Of a DNA stretch of 53,607 bases, positions 36,683 to 44,879 are shown in pieces (the first letter of the stretch is position 1; every line of letters starts with the position of its first letter). A program made the position numbers and the translations under genes. The DNA comes from Gemmatimonadota bacterium (GTDB taxonomy: Bacteria; Gemmatimonadota; Gemmatimonadetes; Gemmatimonadales; Gemmatimonadaceae). Location of the stretch: assembly GCA_031127095.1 (NCBI GenBank), contig JARIEX010000005.1, positions 1 through 53,607 on the forward strand, in the 5' to 3' direction. The notes beneath the pieces are model-generated. The model did no database searches. It was not told the DNA's origin and worked only from the letters and a program-made list of their open reading frames with translations.

Positions 36683-36702
36683 GGCCGGGTTGCCCGGCCT
36701 TT
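36683..36702 (+). terminator. Short terminator hairpin after ptsI
   Basis: Perfect 7-bp stem GGCCGGG / CCCGGCC (36683-36689 with 36693-36699) with a 3-nt loop and TTT. It overlaps the -35 region of the metK promoter, so termination of the long unit and initiation of metK share the same bases. The T-run is short, so termination may be partial. Confidence 0.55.
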
Positions 36703-36718
36703 CGTCGCGGGCTAGTCT
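36690..36718 (+). promoter_or_regulatory. Candidate metK promoter
   Basis: TTGCCC (36690-36695), 17-bp spacer, TAGTCT (36713-36718), with a start point near 36725 and a ~37-nt leader to the GTG at 36762. I see no SAM-riboswitch features in this short leader. Confidence 0.5.
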
Positions 36719-36761
36719 ACGCCGGTCCTCCCGGCACGAACCTTTTACTCCAGAGCGCTGC

Positions 36762-37934
36762 GTGGCTGATCGCCATCTCTTCACGTCAGAGTCCGTTACC
36801 GAAGGGCATCCCGACAAGATCGCCGACCAGATCTCGGATGCCGTACTCGACGCCATCCTCGCCAAGGATCCCGCGGCGCGTGTGGCCTGCGAGACGCTCG
36901 TCACCACGGGCCTCGTCGTGATTGCCGGCGAGATCACCACCACGGCCTACGTGCCGCTCCCGGACATCGTCCGCAAGACGATTGAAGGCATCGGCTACAC
37001 CGACGCCAACTTCGGCTTCGACAACAAGACGTGTGCGGTCATGAGCACCATCGACGCGCAGTCGCCCGACATCTCGCAGGGCGTCGATACCGGCGGGGCC
37101 GGCGATCAGGGGATGATGTTCGGCTTCGCGACCGATGAAACGCCGGAACTGATGCCGCTGCCCATTCAGCTTGCCCATGCCCTTACGCACCGCCTCTCGG
37201 CGCTGCGCAAGGATGGCACGCTGCCGTGGCTGCGCCCGGACGGCAAGGCGCAGGTGTCGGTGATCTACGAAGGAGACCGGCCCATTGCCGTCGACACCGT
37301 CGTGGTGTCTACGCAGCACGACGAAAAGGTGTCGAACACGAAGCTGCGCCGGGCGATCCTCGACGACGTCATCATGGCGACGATCCCCGACGAGTATCTG
37401 CCCAAGCGCCTCAAGACGCACATCAATCCCACCGGCCGGTTCGTGATCGGCGGCCCGCAGGGCGACGCCGGACTCACCGGCCGCAAGATCATTGTCGATA
37501 CGTACGGCGGCATGGGGCGGCACGGCGGCGGCGCGTTCAGCGGCAAGGACCCGTCCAAGGTGGACCGCTCGGCCTGCTATGCGGCCCGTTGGGTAGCCAA
37601 GAATATCGTGGCGGCCAAGCTCGCCACGCGCTGCGAAGTGCAGGTGGCCTACGCCATCGGCGTGGTGCAGCCGGTCTCGGTGTACGTACAGACCTTCGGC
37701 ACGGGGGTGGTCTCCGACCGCGCCATCGAAGCGGCTGTGAACGACGTGTTCGACCTCACCCCTCGCGGCATCTCGCGCGACCTCGACCTGCGGAAGCCGA
37801 TCTATCAGGCCACGGCCGCGTACGGACACTTCGGTCGCCGGCCCGAGACCATCGGCCGAGGCCGCTCGGCCCGCACCACGTTTACGTGGGAACGCACCGA
37901 CCGCGTGGCCGCCCTCAAGCGCGCGATCCGATAA
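36762..37934 (+). CDS. metK: S-adenosylmethionine synthetase
   Basis: Makes SAM from methionine and ATP. 390 residues from the GTG at 36762 ([19 protein letters not shown], the standard N-terminus of the family). An in-frame ATG at 36681 lies inside the terminator hairpin and would add an unrelated Arg/Ser-rich leader, so it is rejected. Motifs: [36 protein letters not shown] and [17 protein letters not shown]. It ends 106 bp before the bifunctional-nuclease gene. Confidence 0.97.
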   Translation: MADRHLFTSESVTEGHPDKIADQISDAVLDAILAKDPAARVACETLVTTGLVVIAGEITTTAYVPLPDIVRKTIEGIGYTDANFGFDNKTCAVMSTIDAQSPDISQGVDTGGAGDQGMMFGFATDETPELMPLPIQLAHALTHRLSALRKDGTLPWLRPDGKAQVSVIYEGDRPIAVDTVVVSTQHDEKVSNTKLRRAILDDVIMATIPDEYLPKRLKTHINPTGRFVIGGPQGDAGLTGRKIIVDTYGGMGRHGGGAFSGKDPSKVDRSACYAARWVAKNIVAAKLATRCEVQVAYAIGVVQPVSVYVQTFGTGVVSDRAIEAAVNDVFDLTPRGISRDLDLRKPIYQATAAYGHFGRRPETIGRGRSARTTFTWERTDRVAALKRAIR

Positions 37935-37993
37935 GCAGCGCCGACACCCCGGTGTGCGACTCGGTGTGCACCTCGCGGGCGCATCGGGGTATA

Positions 37994-38025
37994 CGGCGGC
38001 TGGAGCGCGCTTCTCACAGCCGCCG
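37994..38025 (+). promoter_or_regulatory. Leader hairpin before the bifunctional-nuclease gene
   Basis: CGGCGGCT (37994-38001) pairs perfectly with AGCCGCCG (38018-38025) across a 16-nt loop, ending 15 bp before the ATG, with the cggag Shine-Dalgarno (38031-38035) just after the stem. A TATACG hexamer (37990-37995) touches its 5' side and could be a -10. The rest of the gap shows nothing clear. Confidence 0.4.
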
Positions 38026-38040
38026 GCACGCGGAGTTGCG

Positions 38041-38559
38041 ATGATGATCGAAGTCACGGTGGCCCGCCTCGGGCTCGACAGTGCGACGAACTCGTTCGTC
38101 GTCATTCTGCGCGAACGCGCCGGGCGCCGGGTGCTGCCCATCTGGATCGGCCAGCCGGAAGCGGAGTCCATCGTGATGCAGATGAATCAGGTCAAACGCG
38201 AGCGGCCGCTCACGCACGACCTGTGCAAGGCCATCATCGTCGGGATGGGCGGCACCCTGCGCCGCGTCTCGATCACGCGGGTGCAAAAGAGCACGTACTA
38301 CGCGGAGCTGCAGCTCGATGGCCCCAACGGTCCGGTGGCCGTCGACGCGCGTCCGTCCGACAGCATTGCCATTGCCCTGCGTCTCGACGCCCCCATCTTT
38401 GCACCGGAATCGCTGCTCCACGCGGTCGACGACGAGGACGAGGTGTCGATCGAGGATCGCCTATCCGGTGGGACCGACGCCCACGAGTTGACGGCCGAGC
38501 AACTCAAGGCGTATCTCGAACAGCTGCGTCCTGAGGATTTCGGCAAGTTCTCGCCCTGA
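38041..38559 (+). CDS. Bifunctional nuclease (BFN/DUF151) family protein
   Basis: A 172-residue protein of the DUF151 fold: VTVARLGLDSATNSFVVILRERAGRRVLPIWIGQPEAESI (in parts), TYYAELQLD and RPSDSIAIALRLDAPIFA are the family's conserved blocks. Plant members act as RNase/DNase; in bacteria the domain is widespread and of uncertain role. The C-terminal ~50 residues are acidic, ending LRPEDFGKFSP, as in many UVR-domain-less members. Start at the first of two adjacent ATGs after CGGAG. Confidence 0.88.
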   Translation: MMIEVTVARLGLDSATNSFVVILRERAGRRVLPIWIGQPEAESIVMQMNQVKRERPLTHDLCKAIIVGMGGTLRRVSITRVQKSTYYAELQLDGPNGPVAVDARPSDSIAIALRLDAPIFAPESLLHAVDDEDEVSIEDRLSGGTDAHELTAEQLKAYLEQLRPEDFGKFSP

Positions 38560-38591
38560 TCTCTCCCGACTTCCCCCCGATCGTCCCCCGC

Positions 38592-39788
38592 GTGCCCCGA
38601 CTTCCGTCGTTTCTCCCCATTCTCGCGTCGCTGCTCGTCGGCGCGTCCGCGCTCCACGCGCAGGCCGGTTCCCACACCGTGGAGGGGCGCGTCCGGCGTC
38701 CCGCCGGCGCGCAGGGTGATTCCACCGGCATGGGACCGCTCTCCAGCGCGTGGGTCACACTGCACCGCGTCGGCAAGGACACGGCGGGGCCCATCGACTC
38801 CATGCGCACCGATGCGCAGGGGCGCTACCGGTTCCGCTGGATGCCATCGGGGGCGAGCGATGCCGTGTACTTCGCCTCCACCACGTGGGGCGGCATCGCG
38901 TACTTCACGCCGCCGCTGCGCAAGGCGGATACCCGGGCCGACGACGCCGAACTGACGGTCTTCGACACCACGTCGGTCCGTTTCCTGATGTCGGTGAAGG
39001 GGCGCCACCTGATCGTGGGGAAGAGCGACACCACCGAGTTCCGCACCGTCATCGAAGTCTTCGAGCTGTCCAACGACAGTCTGCGTACGCTGGTGGCCAC
39101 CGACACCGTGTCGCCGTCGCCCACGTGGAGCGTCTCCGTGCCGGCATCGGCGCGGGATGTGCGCGCCAATGAGGGGGAGATCTCCCCCGATGCGTTCGTG
39201 GCCAACCCGGGACGCGTGTCGGTGTACGCGCCGATCCCGCCCGGCGTCAAGCAGGTGGCCTTCTCGTACAAGGTGCCCAACAGCAGCTTCCCGCTCGCCA
39301 TGCGCGCCGAGTACGGTGCCGTGGTGTTCGAAGTGCTGCTCGAGGAGCCGCAGGGCTTTGTCACCGGCACCGGGTTTGCCAACGTCGATCCGGTCACGCT
39401 CGAAGGACGCCAGTTCCGGCGCTTTCTTGCGCAGGACGTGAAGCCCAACGCCGACATCGTCATCGAGTTGCCGTCCAGCGGCACGCCGGCGCGCAGTTTG
39501 TACATCGCTGGCCTGTTGCTGGCCATCGGACTGCTCATGATGGTGGTGCTCATGCGCTCGGTGCAGCGGCGCGCCGCGCGGCGTGTGCCGGTGGAGCCCA
39601 CGCTGCGTCCGCGCGAGTCCGATGCGCCGATGCACGAGCGCCTCGCGCAGGAAATCGCGGCGCTCGATGCGTCGTACGCCAGCATCACCACGCCGTCGGA
39701 CATCGTGCAAAAAGCGTACGACACCCGGCGCAGCGAGCTCAAGGCCGCGCTCGGCGCCGCGCTTGCGGAGCAGGGCGGGCGGCGGTAG
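38592..39788 (+). CDS. Secreted protein with C-terminal membrane anchor, unknown function
   Basis: A 398-residue protein starting at GTG. Signal peptide (FLPILASLLVGASALHAQ), then a carboxypeptidase-regulatory-like beta-sandwich (VEGRVRRP... TDAQGRYRFRWMPSG), a further beta-rich region of ~200 residues, one membrane helix near residues 304-323 (LYIAGLLLAIGLLMMVVLM), a basic stop-transfer stretch (RSVQRRAARR) and a helical cytoplasmic tail with Ala/Glu-rich coiled-coil character. I do not recognise a function; sensing or anchoring a periplasmic domain is possible. It follows the nuclease-family gene by 32 bp. The B12 operon promoter overlaps its 3' end. Confidence 0.78.
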   Translation: MPRLPSFLPILASLLVGASALHAQAGSHTVEGRVRRPAGAQGDSTGMGPLSSAWVTLHRVGKDTAGPIDSMRTDAQGRYRFRWMPSGASDAVYFASTTWGGIAYFTPPLRKADTRADDAELTVFDTTSVRFLMSVKGRHLIVGKSDTTEFRTVIEVFELSNDSLRTLVATDTVSPSPTWSVSVPASARDVRANEGEISPDAFVANPGRVSVYAPIPPGVKQVAFSYKVPNSSFPLAMRAEYGAVVFEVLLEEPQGFVTGTGFANVDPVTLEGRQFRRFLAQDVKPNADIVIELPSSGTPARSLYIAGLLLAIGLLMMVVLMRSVQRRAARRVPVEPTLRPRESDAPMHERLAQEIAALDASYASITTPSDIVQKAYDTRRSELKAALGAALAEQGGRR

Positions 39789-39791
39789 CTT
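39763..39791 (+). promoter_or_regulatory. Candidate promoter of the B12 operon
   Basis: TTGCGG (39763-39768), 17-bp spacer, TAGCTT (39786-39791). It overlaps the stop codon of the preceding gene and would start the transcript near 39798, just before the riboswitch fold. The same TAGCTT -10 with 17-bp spacing occurs at 46887-46915. Confidence 0.5.
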
Positions 39792-39825
39792 CCCCTCGTT
39801 ACGCATTCGGCGTGATGACAACTGA

Positions 39826-39996
39826 TTTTGAGAGCGCGGGACACGGAAACCGGTGCAATGCCGGTGCGGCCCCGCCACTGTAACGGGATCTGCGGCGCTT
39901 TTTGCGCGGCAGCACCATCACTCCATCGCCACTGACCGTCAGGTCGGGAAGGCGGGTGATGCGTCCCGGAGCCAGGAGACGACCCGCGCTCATTCT
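39826..39996 (+). ncRNA. Cobalamin riboswitch
   Basis: All main conserved blocks of the AdoCbl/cobalamin family are present in order: GGGACACGGAAACCGGTGC-type P3 region (39838 on), GCCCCGCCACTGTAACGGG (39868-39886), GCCACTGACC (39928-39937), GTCGGGAAGGCGGGTGATGCG (about 39943-39963) and the B12 box AGCCAGGAGACG (39970-39981). It lies in the 309-bp gap upstream of the btuF-like gene, and its end is ~100 nt from that GTG. B12 binding should lower expression of the five downstream genes. The exact ends are approximate. The remaining ~100 nt (39997-40097) probably hold the expression platform. Confidence 0.96.
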
Positions 39997-40097
39997 CGGA
40001 CGAAGACCCTCGAGGGGGGGCTCGCGCCACGTGTCGTCGTGCATCCTGGTGCGGCGCGCACGCGTGCTCGGGCGTCTTCTCGTGGGAGAGGACGCCT

Positions 40098-41072
40098 GTG
40101 TTGTTTCCTCACCCACGATCGGTGCGCCGCCTTCGGGCGGTGCTGGTGCCGTGTCTCGTCGCGGTTGCGGTCGCGTGCGCCCGCACGGAGTCCGCGTCAT
40201 CCGACACCGCCTCGTCCGGGTCTGTGTCATCCGCCCCGACGCGTGCGCCTGCCGCGCCCGCCGACACCGACGACTTCGGCGCCCCGCTCCCCACCGACGC
40301 GCGCTTCGCTGCCCGCGTGGTGTCGCTCAATCCGGCGGCTACCGAAGCGATCTTTACCATCGGGGCCCAAGCGCAGTTGGTGGGCCGGTCGCGCTGGGAT
40401 GAACAGCCCGCCGCTGCGAAAGCGGTGCCTGCGCTCGGCGACGGCATCCGACCCAACATCGAAACCGTCCTCGCGGCGCGTCCCACACTGGTGGTGCTCT
40501 ATGCCACCGCGGAGAATCGCGCCGCCGCCGCCGCTCTCGAGCGTGCCGGCGTGCGCACCATCGCGCTGCGCGTCGATCACATCGCGCAGTTCTACAATCT
40601 GTTGCACGTGCTCGGACGCGCCCTCGGCGCGGAGGCCACCGCTGCCGTCGTGAGTGATTCCGTGCGGGCCACGCTCGAGCGCGTGCGCACGCTCACCGCG
40701 TCGCAGCCGCGCCCGCGCGTGGTCTGGCCGGTGTGGGAATCGCCGGTGCTCGTCATCGGTGCCGGCAGCTACCTCGACGAACTGCTCACGATTGCCGGGG
40801 CCGACAATGCGTTTCACGACCTCGCCGCGCCGTCGCCGGGCGTGTCCATCGAGGAGATCGCGTCGCGCGATCCCGATCTCGTTGCCGTCTCCGCCTCCCG
40901 CGCCACGGCCATGGCCGCGATGCCCACGTGGCGGGCCGTGCGCGCCGTGCGCGAGCGGCACTTCCTCGTGCACGATCCCGCGCTCACCGGCCGCCCGTCC
41001 GTCGTGCTCGGTATGGCCGCCACACAACTCGCGCGCGCGTTGCACCCCGCCTTGCGCGACTCTCTCAAGTGA
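40098..41072 (+). CDS. btuF: BtuF-like cobalamin/siderophore-binding lipoprotein
   Basis: Periplasmic binding component of the B12 ABC importer, 324 residues. The N-terminus has a lipoprotein-like signal (LVAVAVAC, Cys27) and a Ser/Thr/Ala/Pro linker. The binding domain shows the class III periplasmic-binding fold: RVVSLNPAATEAIFTIGA, SRWDEQPAAAKAVPALGDGIRPNIETVLAARPTLVV in parts, and a final SRDPDLVAV... LARALHP. GTG start. First gene behind the cobalamin riboswitch, and its stop overlaps btuC by 4 bp, which supports B12 as the ligand over siderophores. Confidence 0.9.
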   Translation: MLFPHPRSVRRLRAVLVPCLVAVAVACARTESASSDTASSGSVSSAPTRAPAAPADTDDFGAPLPTDARFAARVVSLNPAATEAIFTIGAQAQLVGRSRWDEQPAAAKAVPALGDGIRPNIETVLAARPTLVVLYATAENRAAAAALERAGVRTIALRVDHIAQFYNLLHVLGRALGAEATAAVVSDSVRATLERVRTLTASQPRPRVVWPVWESPVLVIGAGSYLDELLTIAGADNAFHDLAAPSPGVSIEEIASRDPDLVAVSASRATAMAAMPTWRAVRAVRERHFLVHDPALTGRPSVVLGMAATQLARALHPALRDSLK

Positions 41073-42094
41073 CGGACACGCGCACCACGCTGCCGCGTCG
41101 CCTCGCGCTGTCACCCACCCTCACGCGGGCGTGGGTGGCCGGTGTGCTGTTGCTGCTCGTGATGCTCGTGCTCGGGCTGTCCATCGGCGCGGTCTCCATC
41201 AACGTGCACGACGTCGTGCAGGCGCTGCGCGGACTCGGCGATGCGACCGTGGTCAGCATCGTACGCGATCTGCGCGCGCCGCGGGTGGTGCTGGCGGCGC
41301 TCGTCGGGGCCGGACTCGCAGCCAGCGGTGGCGCGCTGCAGGGCACGCTGCGCAATCCGCTGGCCGAGCCGTATCTGCTGGGGGTGTCCGGTGGTGCCGC
41401 CGTGGGGGCCGTGCTCGCCATGGCGTTCGGCGTCGTGCAGCCCACGCTGGTCACCGCGAGTGCGTTTGCCGGTGCGGCCATCGCCACGCTGGTGGTCACC
41501 GCGATCGCGCGCGTGGTGGGCGGGAGTACCGATACGCGGTTGCTGCTCATGGCCGGCGTCGTGGTGGGCGCGTTCGCGAACGCGGCCATTCTGGTGGCGC
41601 TCGCCGATGCGCCCCCCGAGCGTCTGCGCGGTGCGCTCTTCTGGATGATGGGATCAGCGGCCGATGCCACGTGGGCCGCGGTCGCCCGCTGCGCGGTCGC
41701 GCTGCTGGTGTTGGGCGGTGTCCTCGTGTGGCGCGCCCGTGATCTCGATGTGCTCGCGCTGGGCGATGAGCCGGCCGCCGCGCTCGGCGTCGATGTCGAT
41801 CGCGCCTCGCGACAGCTCTTTCTCGTGGCCTCGTGGCTCGCCGCCGCCACCGTGGCCGCGGCGGGATTGATCGGCTTTGTGGGACTCGTGGTCCCCAATC
41901 TCGCGCGCGCCCTCGGGGCACGTCAGCATCGCGCCATGCTGTTGCTGTCGGCGCTGTATGGCGCCGTGCTGCTGGTGGCGGCCGATCTGCTCGCCCGCAC
42001 CGTGCGTGCGCCGGCCGATCTGCCGCTCGGCGCCGTCACCGCGCTCGTGGGGGTCCCCTTCTTTCTCGCGCGTCTACGGCGGTTGGCGCAATGA
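41069..42094 (+). CDS. btuC: BtuC-like ABC transporter permease
   Basis: Membrane channel of the cobalamin importer (FecCD/BtuC family). 341 residues with about ten membrane helices and family blocks RAPRVVLAALVGAGLAASGGALQGTLRNPLAEPYLLGVSGGAAVGA in pieces, LLMAGVVVGAF, and the coupling region near GFVGLVVPNLAR. GTG start overlapping btuF; ATGA overlap with btuD. Confidence 0.94.
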   Translation: MTDTRTTLPRRLALSPTLTRAWVAGVLLLLVMLVLGLSIGAVSINVHDVVQALRGLGDATVVSIVRDLRAPRVVLAALVGAGLAASGGALQGTLRNPLAEPYLLGVSGGAAVGAVLAMAFGVVQPTLVTASAFAGAAIATLVVTAIARVVGGSTDTRLLLMAGVVVGAFANAAILVALADAPPERLRGALFWMMGSAADATWAAVARCAVALLVLGGVLVWRARDLDVLALGDEPAAALGVDVDRASRQLFLVASWLAAATVAAAGLIGFVGLVVPNLARALGARQHRAMLLLSALYGAVLLVAADLLARTVRAPADLPLGAVTALVGVPFFLARLRRLAQ

Positions 42095-42918
42095 GCGCGG
42101 TGCCGGCTGTGGCTCCGGGCGTCGCGCTGCACTTCGAGCGCGTGAGTGTGCGCTATGCCGGGCACGCGCAGCGCGCGCTCAACGACGTGTCGGTGCGCGC
42201 GCTGTCGGGACGTGTGACGGCGGTGGTCGGACCGAACGGCAGTGGCAAGAGTACACTCGTGCGTACGCTGCTCCGGCGCGCGCCGATGGAGCAGGGGCAG
42301 ATTCGCGTGGGCGACGCGCCGCTGGCCAGCTTCGATGCGCGTGCGCTGGCCCGCCGCATTGCCATCGTGCCGCAGCGCGAGGAGCCTGTGCTGCCGCTGC
42401 GCGTCGAGGAGTTCGTGGCGCTGGGTCGCCACGCGCACCGCAGTGCCTTCGGCGGCATGGGGCGCGATGATCGTGACGCGGTGCAGTACGCTCTCGAGCG
42501 CGCTGGCATCACCGACGCCATGCACCGGCGCACCGACACGCTCTCCGGCGGCGAGTGGCAGCGGGTGCGCATCGCGCGCGCGCTGGCGCAGGCCGCGCCC
42601 GTGCTCGTGCTCGATGAACCCACCACGTTCCTCGACATCGCGCACGAAATGGCCGTCTTCGAACTGCTCGACGCGCTCGCGCAGCAGGGACAGACGGTGC
42701 TGCTCGTGAGCCATCAGCTCAACCTCGTGGCGCGCTTCGCGGCGCACATCGTGCTGTTGCACCGCGGTACCGTGGCCGCGGCCGGTGATGCCGATGCTGT
42801 CATGCGCGGCGAGATTCTCGAGCGCGTGTACGACTGGCCGTTGGTGGTCACGCGCGATCCCGCCGTCGGCGCGCCGGCGCTGCTCCCGTTGCGCGGGCGG
42901 GCGCGACGTACGCCGTGA
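42091..42918 (+). CDS. btuD: BtuD-like ABC transporter ATPase
   Basis: ATPase of the cobalamin importer, 275 residues. Walker A GPNGSGKST near residue 49, signature LSGGEWQRV, Walker B VLVLDEPT and the switch histidine in LVSHQ. The C-terminal ~35 residues, a variable extension, end in RGRARRTP. Overlaps btuC by 4 bp and the receptor gene by 4 bp. Confidence 0.94.
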   Translation: MSAVPAVAPGVALHFERVSVRYAGHAQRALNDVSVRALSGRVTAVVGPNGSGKSTLVRTLLRRAPMEQGQIRVGDAPLASFDARALARRIAIVPQREEPVLPLRVEEFVALGRHAHRSAFGGMGRDDRDAVQYALERAGITDAMHRRTDTLSGGEWQRVRIARALAQAAPVLVLDEPTTFLDIAHEMAVFELLDALAQQGQTVLLVSHQLNLVARFAAHIVLLHRGTVAAAGDADAVMRGEILERVYDWPLVVTRDPAVGAPALLPLRGRARRTP

Positions 42919-44879
42919 CGGGCCTCGCGCTGCTCCTCGTCGGGTCACTCGCGGCATCGCTCTCGGCGTCGCTCTCATCGGCACAGCCGCCCGTGGGTCG
43001 CGCCGCTCCTGCGTCGCTCGACACCACACGCGTGAAGGCTGCGCGCGCCGCCGACAGCGTGGCCGGTGCGGGACGCACCACCGTCACGCTGTCCACGCGT
43101 GATGCCAGACTGGCCGGCGCGTCGTCGGTCAACGCACTGCTCGCGCTGCTGCCCTACGCCACGCTGCGCTCGGCCCGCGGGGAAACCGGGCTCTCGCTGC
43201 GTGGGGCGCGTCGCGAGCAGGTCGCGATCACGCTCGACGGCATGCCGCTCAACGATCCGGCCACCGGCATCGCTGATGTCTCCGACCTGCCGCTGGCGGG
43301 CGTGCAGTCGGCCACCGTCGCCCTCGGCGCCGATCCGGTGGGCACCGGCAGCGGTGCCACCGGCGGCGTGCTGGCACTCACCACCTCCGCGCAGCGCGTG
43401 CTGTCGGTGCGTGCGGCGGCCTTCGGGCAGCAGCAGCTGGAAGGGGCGTGGTACGTGGCCACCGGCGGAGCCGTGTGGCACGCCAGTGCGTCGGTGCGGC
43501 GCGCCGCCAACGATTTCGCCTTTGTGAACACCGCCGGCGAGTCGGCGGTGCGTGAAGTGCGCGTGAACAACGACGAGCAGCGCGCCGCGCTGTCGCTGGG
43601 CGTGATCGGCCAGCGCGCGCAGCTCGCGGTGCTCGCCTCGAGCGGCGAGCGCGGCATGGTGGGCGCCGCCAACGTGCGCACCTACGACGCCGATCGCGCC
43701 CGCACCGACCGCCTGTTGATTCGCGGGCAGTGGCAGGTGCGCGGCACCACGGTCATCGGCGGGACGCGGCGGTTGCAGCTGCAATACCGCGATCCCACGC
43801 GCCCCGCGCTCGACACACGCGCCACGGCATGGGCCAGCGACGCCGAGTGGCGCGGCGTGGCACACGGTGCGGCACGCGGCGTGGCATGGCGGCTCGGGGG
43901 CGGCGTCGATCAGCTCGTGGCCGCCGGTGGCATCCTGCAGCGCCGCCGTCGCGCCTTCGGCACCGTGGCGCGCAGCTGGCGGCCGGCCGCGGCATCCGCC
44001 TCCACATCCGCCTCCACAGCAGCATCGCCATCACTCGACACCGACGCGCCGTGGTGGATCGACCTCGGGGCCCGGGTCGATCTTATCGAAAGCAGCGGCG
44101 CGCTCCCCACGGCATCGCTCGGCGCTGAACGCCGACTCGCGCGCGTGGGGGATCGCACCGCCGTCACCCTCGTCGCGCGCGTCGCGAATGCGGTGCGCGT
44201 CCCCACACTGTACGACCTCTACTTCTCGTCACCGCAGCGGCTGTTCGTGCGCGCGCTCGCCCCCGAACGCGTCGGCGTCGACGCCGCAACGGGCCTGCGC
44301 CTCACGACGCGCGTCGGTGGTATCGCGGCCCAGGTCGAGGGGGCGCTGGTCGCGCGCGACACACGCGATGCGATCGTGTGGTTCCCCGGCAACTTCGGCT
44401 GGAGCCCCGCCAACGTGGGCATCGAACGGCTGCGCGGCGTCGAATCGCGCGCCACGCTCGTGGGCCGTGTGGCCACGGCCAGCGGCTGGCTCACCACCTA
44501 CCACGCGCAGCTGCACACCGGCGGGCTGCACATCCCCACGCCGTACGTCCCACGGCAGTCGGGTGGCGTGCAGCTGCAGCTGCATCCGCTCGCCCAAGCG
44601 TGGGTCCCGCAGGTCGCGCTCGTGTGGCGCGCGATGGGCGCGCGTCCGTACACCGCCGGCCCGCGTTCGCCCGACTTCGAACTCCCCGCCGTCTCGCTCA
44701 TCGATCTCACCCTTGCGCAGCGACTCCGGTCGGTGCCGCACTGGCCGTGGCCGCAGGCCGACGCGCTGCTCGCGCTCTCCATGGAGAACGCGACCAACGT
44801 GGCCTGGCAGTCGGTTCGCGGTTTTCCCTCGCCCGGGCGTTCCTGGGCGGTGGCGCTCACCCTGCAACACTCCCCCTGA
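42915..44879 (+). CDS. TonB-dependent receptor, BtuB-like
   Basis: Outer-membrane importer of 654 residues, probably for cobalamins because it sits in the riboswitch operon with btuFCD. Signal peptide (LALLLVGSLAASLSASLSSAQ), a short plug (LSLRGARREQVAITLDGMPLNDPATGIADVSDLPL... GGVLALTT, residues ~70-160), then a barrel with a FRVP-like NAVRVPTLYDLYFSSPQ segment near residue 430 and a TonB-receptor end (NVAWQSVRGFPSPGRSWAVALTLQ). No clear TonB box was found. It is close in size to E. coli BtuB (~594-614). GTG start in a 4-bp overlap; TGATG overlap with the next gene. Confidence 0.88.
   Translation: MTGLALLLVGSLAASLSASLSSAQPPVGRAAPASLDTTRVKAARAADSVAGAGRTTVTLSTRDARLAGASSVNALLALLPYATLRSARGETGLSLRGARREQVAITLDGMPLNDPATGIADVSDLPLAGVQSATVALGADPVGTGSGATGGVLALTTSAQRVLSVRAAAFGQQQLEGAWYVATGGAVWHASASVRRAANDFAFVNTAGESAVREVRVNNDEQRAALSLGVIGQRAQLAVLASSGERGMVGAANVRTYDADRARTDRLLIRGQWQVRGTTVIGGTRRLQLQYRDPTRPALDTRATAWASDAEWRGVAHGAARGVAWRLGGGVDQLVAAGGILQRRRRAFGTVARSWRPAAASASTSASTAASPSLDTDAPWWIDLGARVDLIESSGALPTASLGAERRLARVGDRTAVTLVARVANAVRVPTLYDLYFSSPQRLFVRALAPERVGVDAATGLRLTTRVGGIAAQVEGALVARDTRDAIVWFPGNFGWSPANVGIERLRGVESRATLVGRVATASGWLTTYHAQLHTGGLHIPTPYVPRQSGGVQLQLHPLAQAWVPQVALVWRAMGARPYTAGPRSPDFELPAVSLIDLTLAQRLRSVPHWPWPQADALLALSMENATNVAWQSVRGFPSPGRSWAVALTLQHSP

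Noticed and set aside
36719-36761. SAM riboswitch in the metK leader
   Set aside because: The leader is too short and lacks SAM-I/SAM-II type conserved blocks.
36681-36761. Upstream ATG start for metK adding 27 residues
   Set aside because: It would place coding sequence across the terminator hairpin and promoter, and the added residues are not MetK-like; GTG at 36762 gives the canonical N-terminus.
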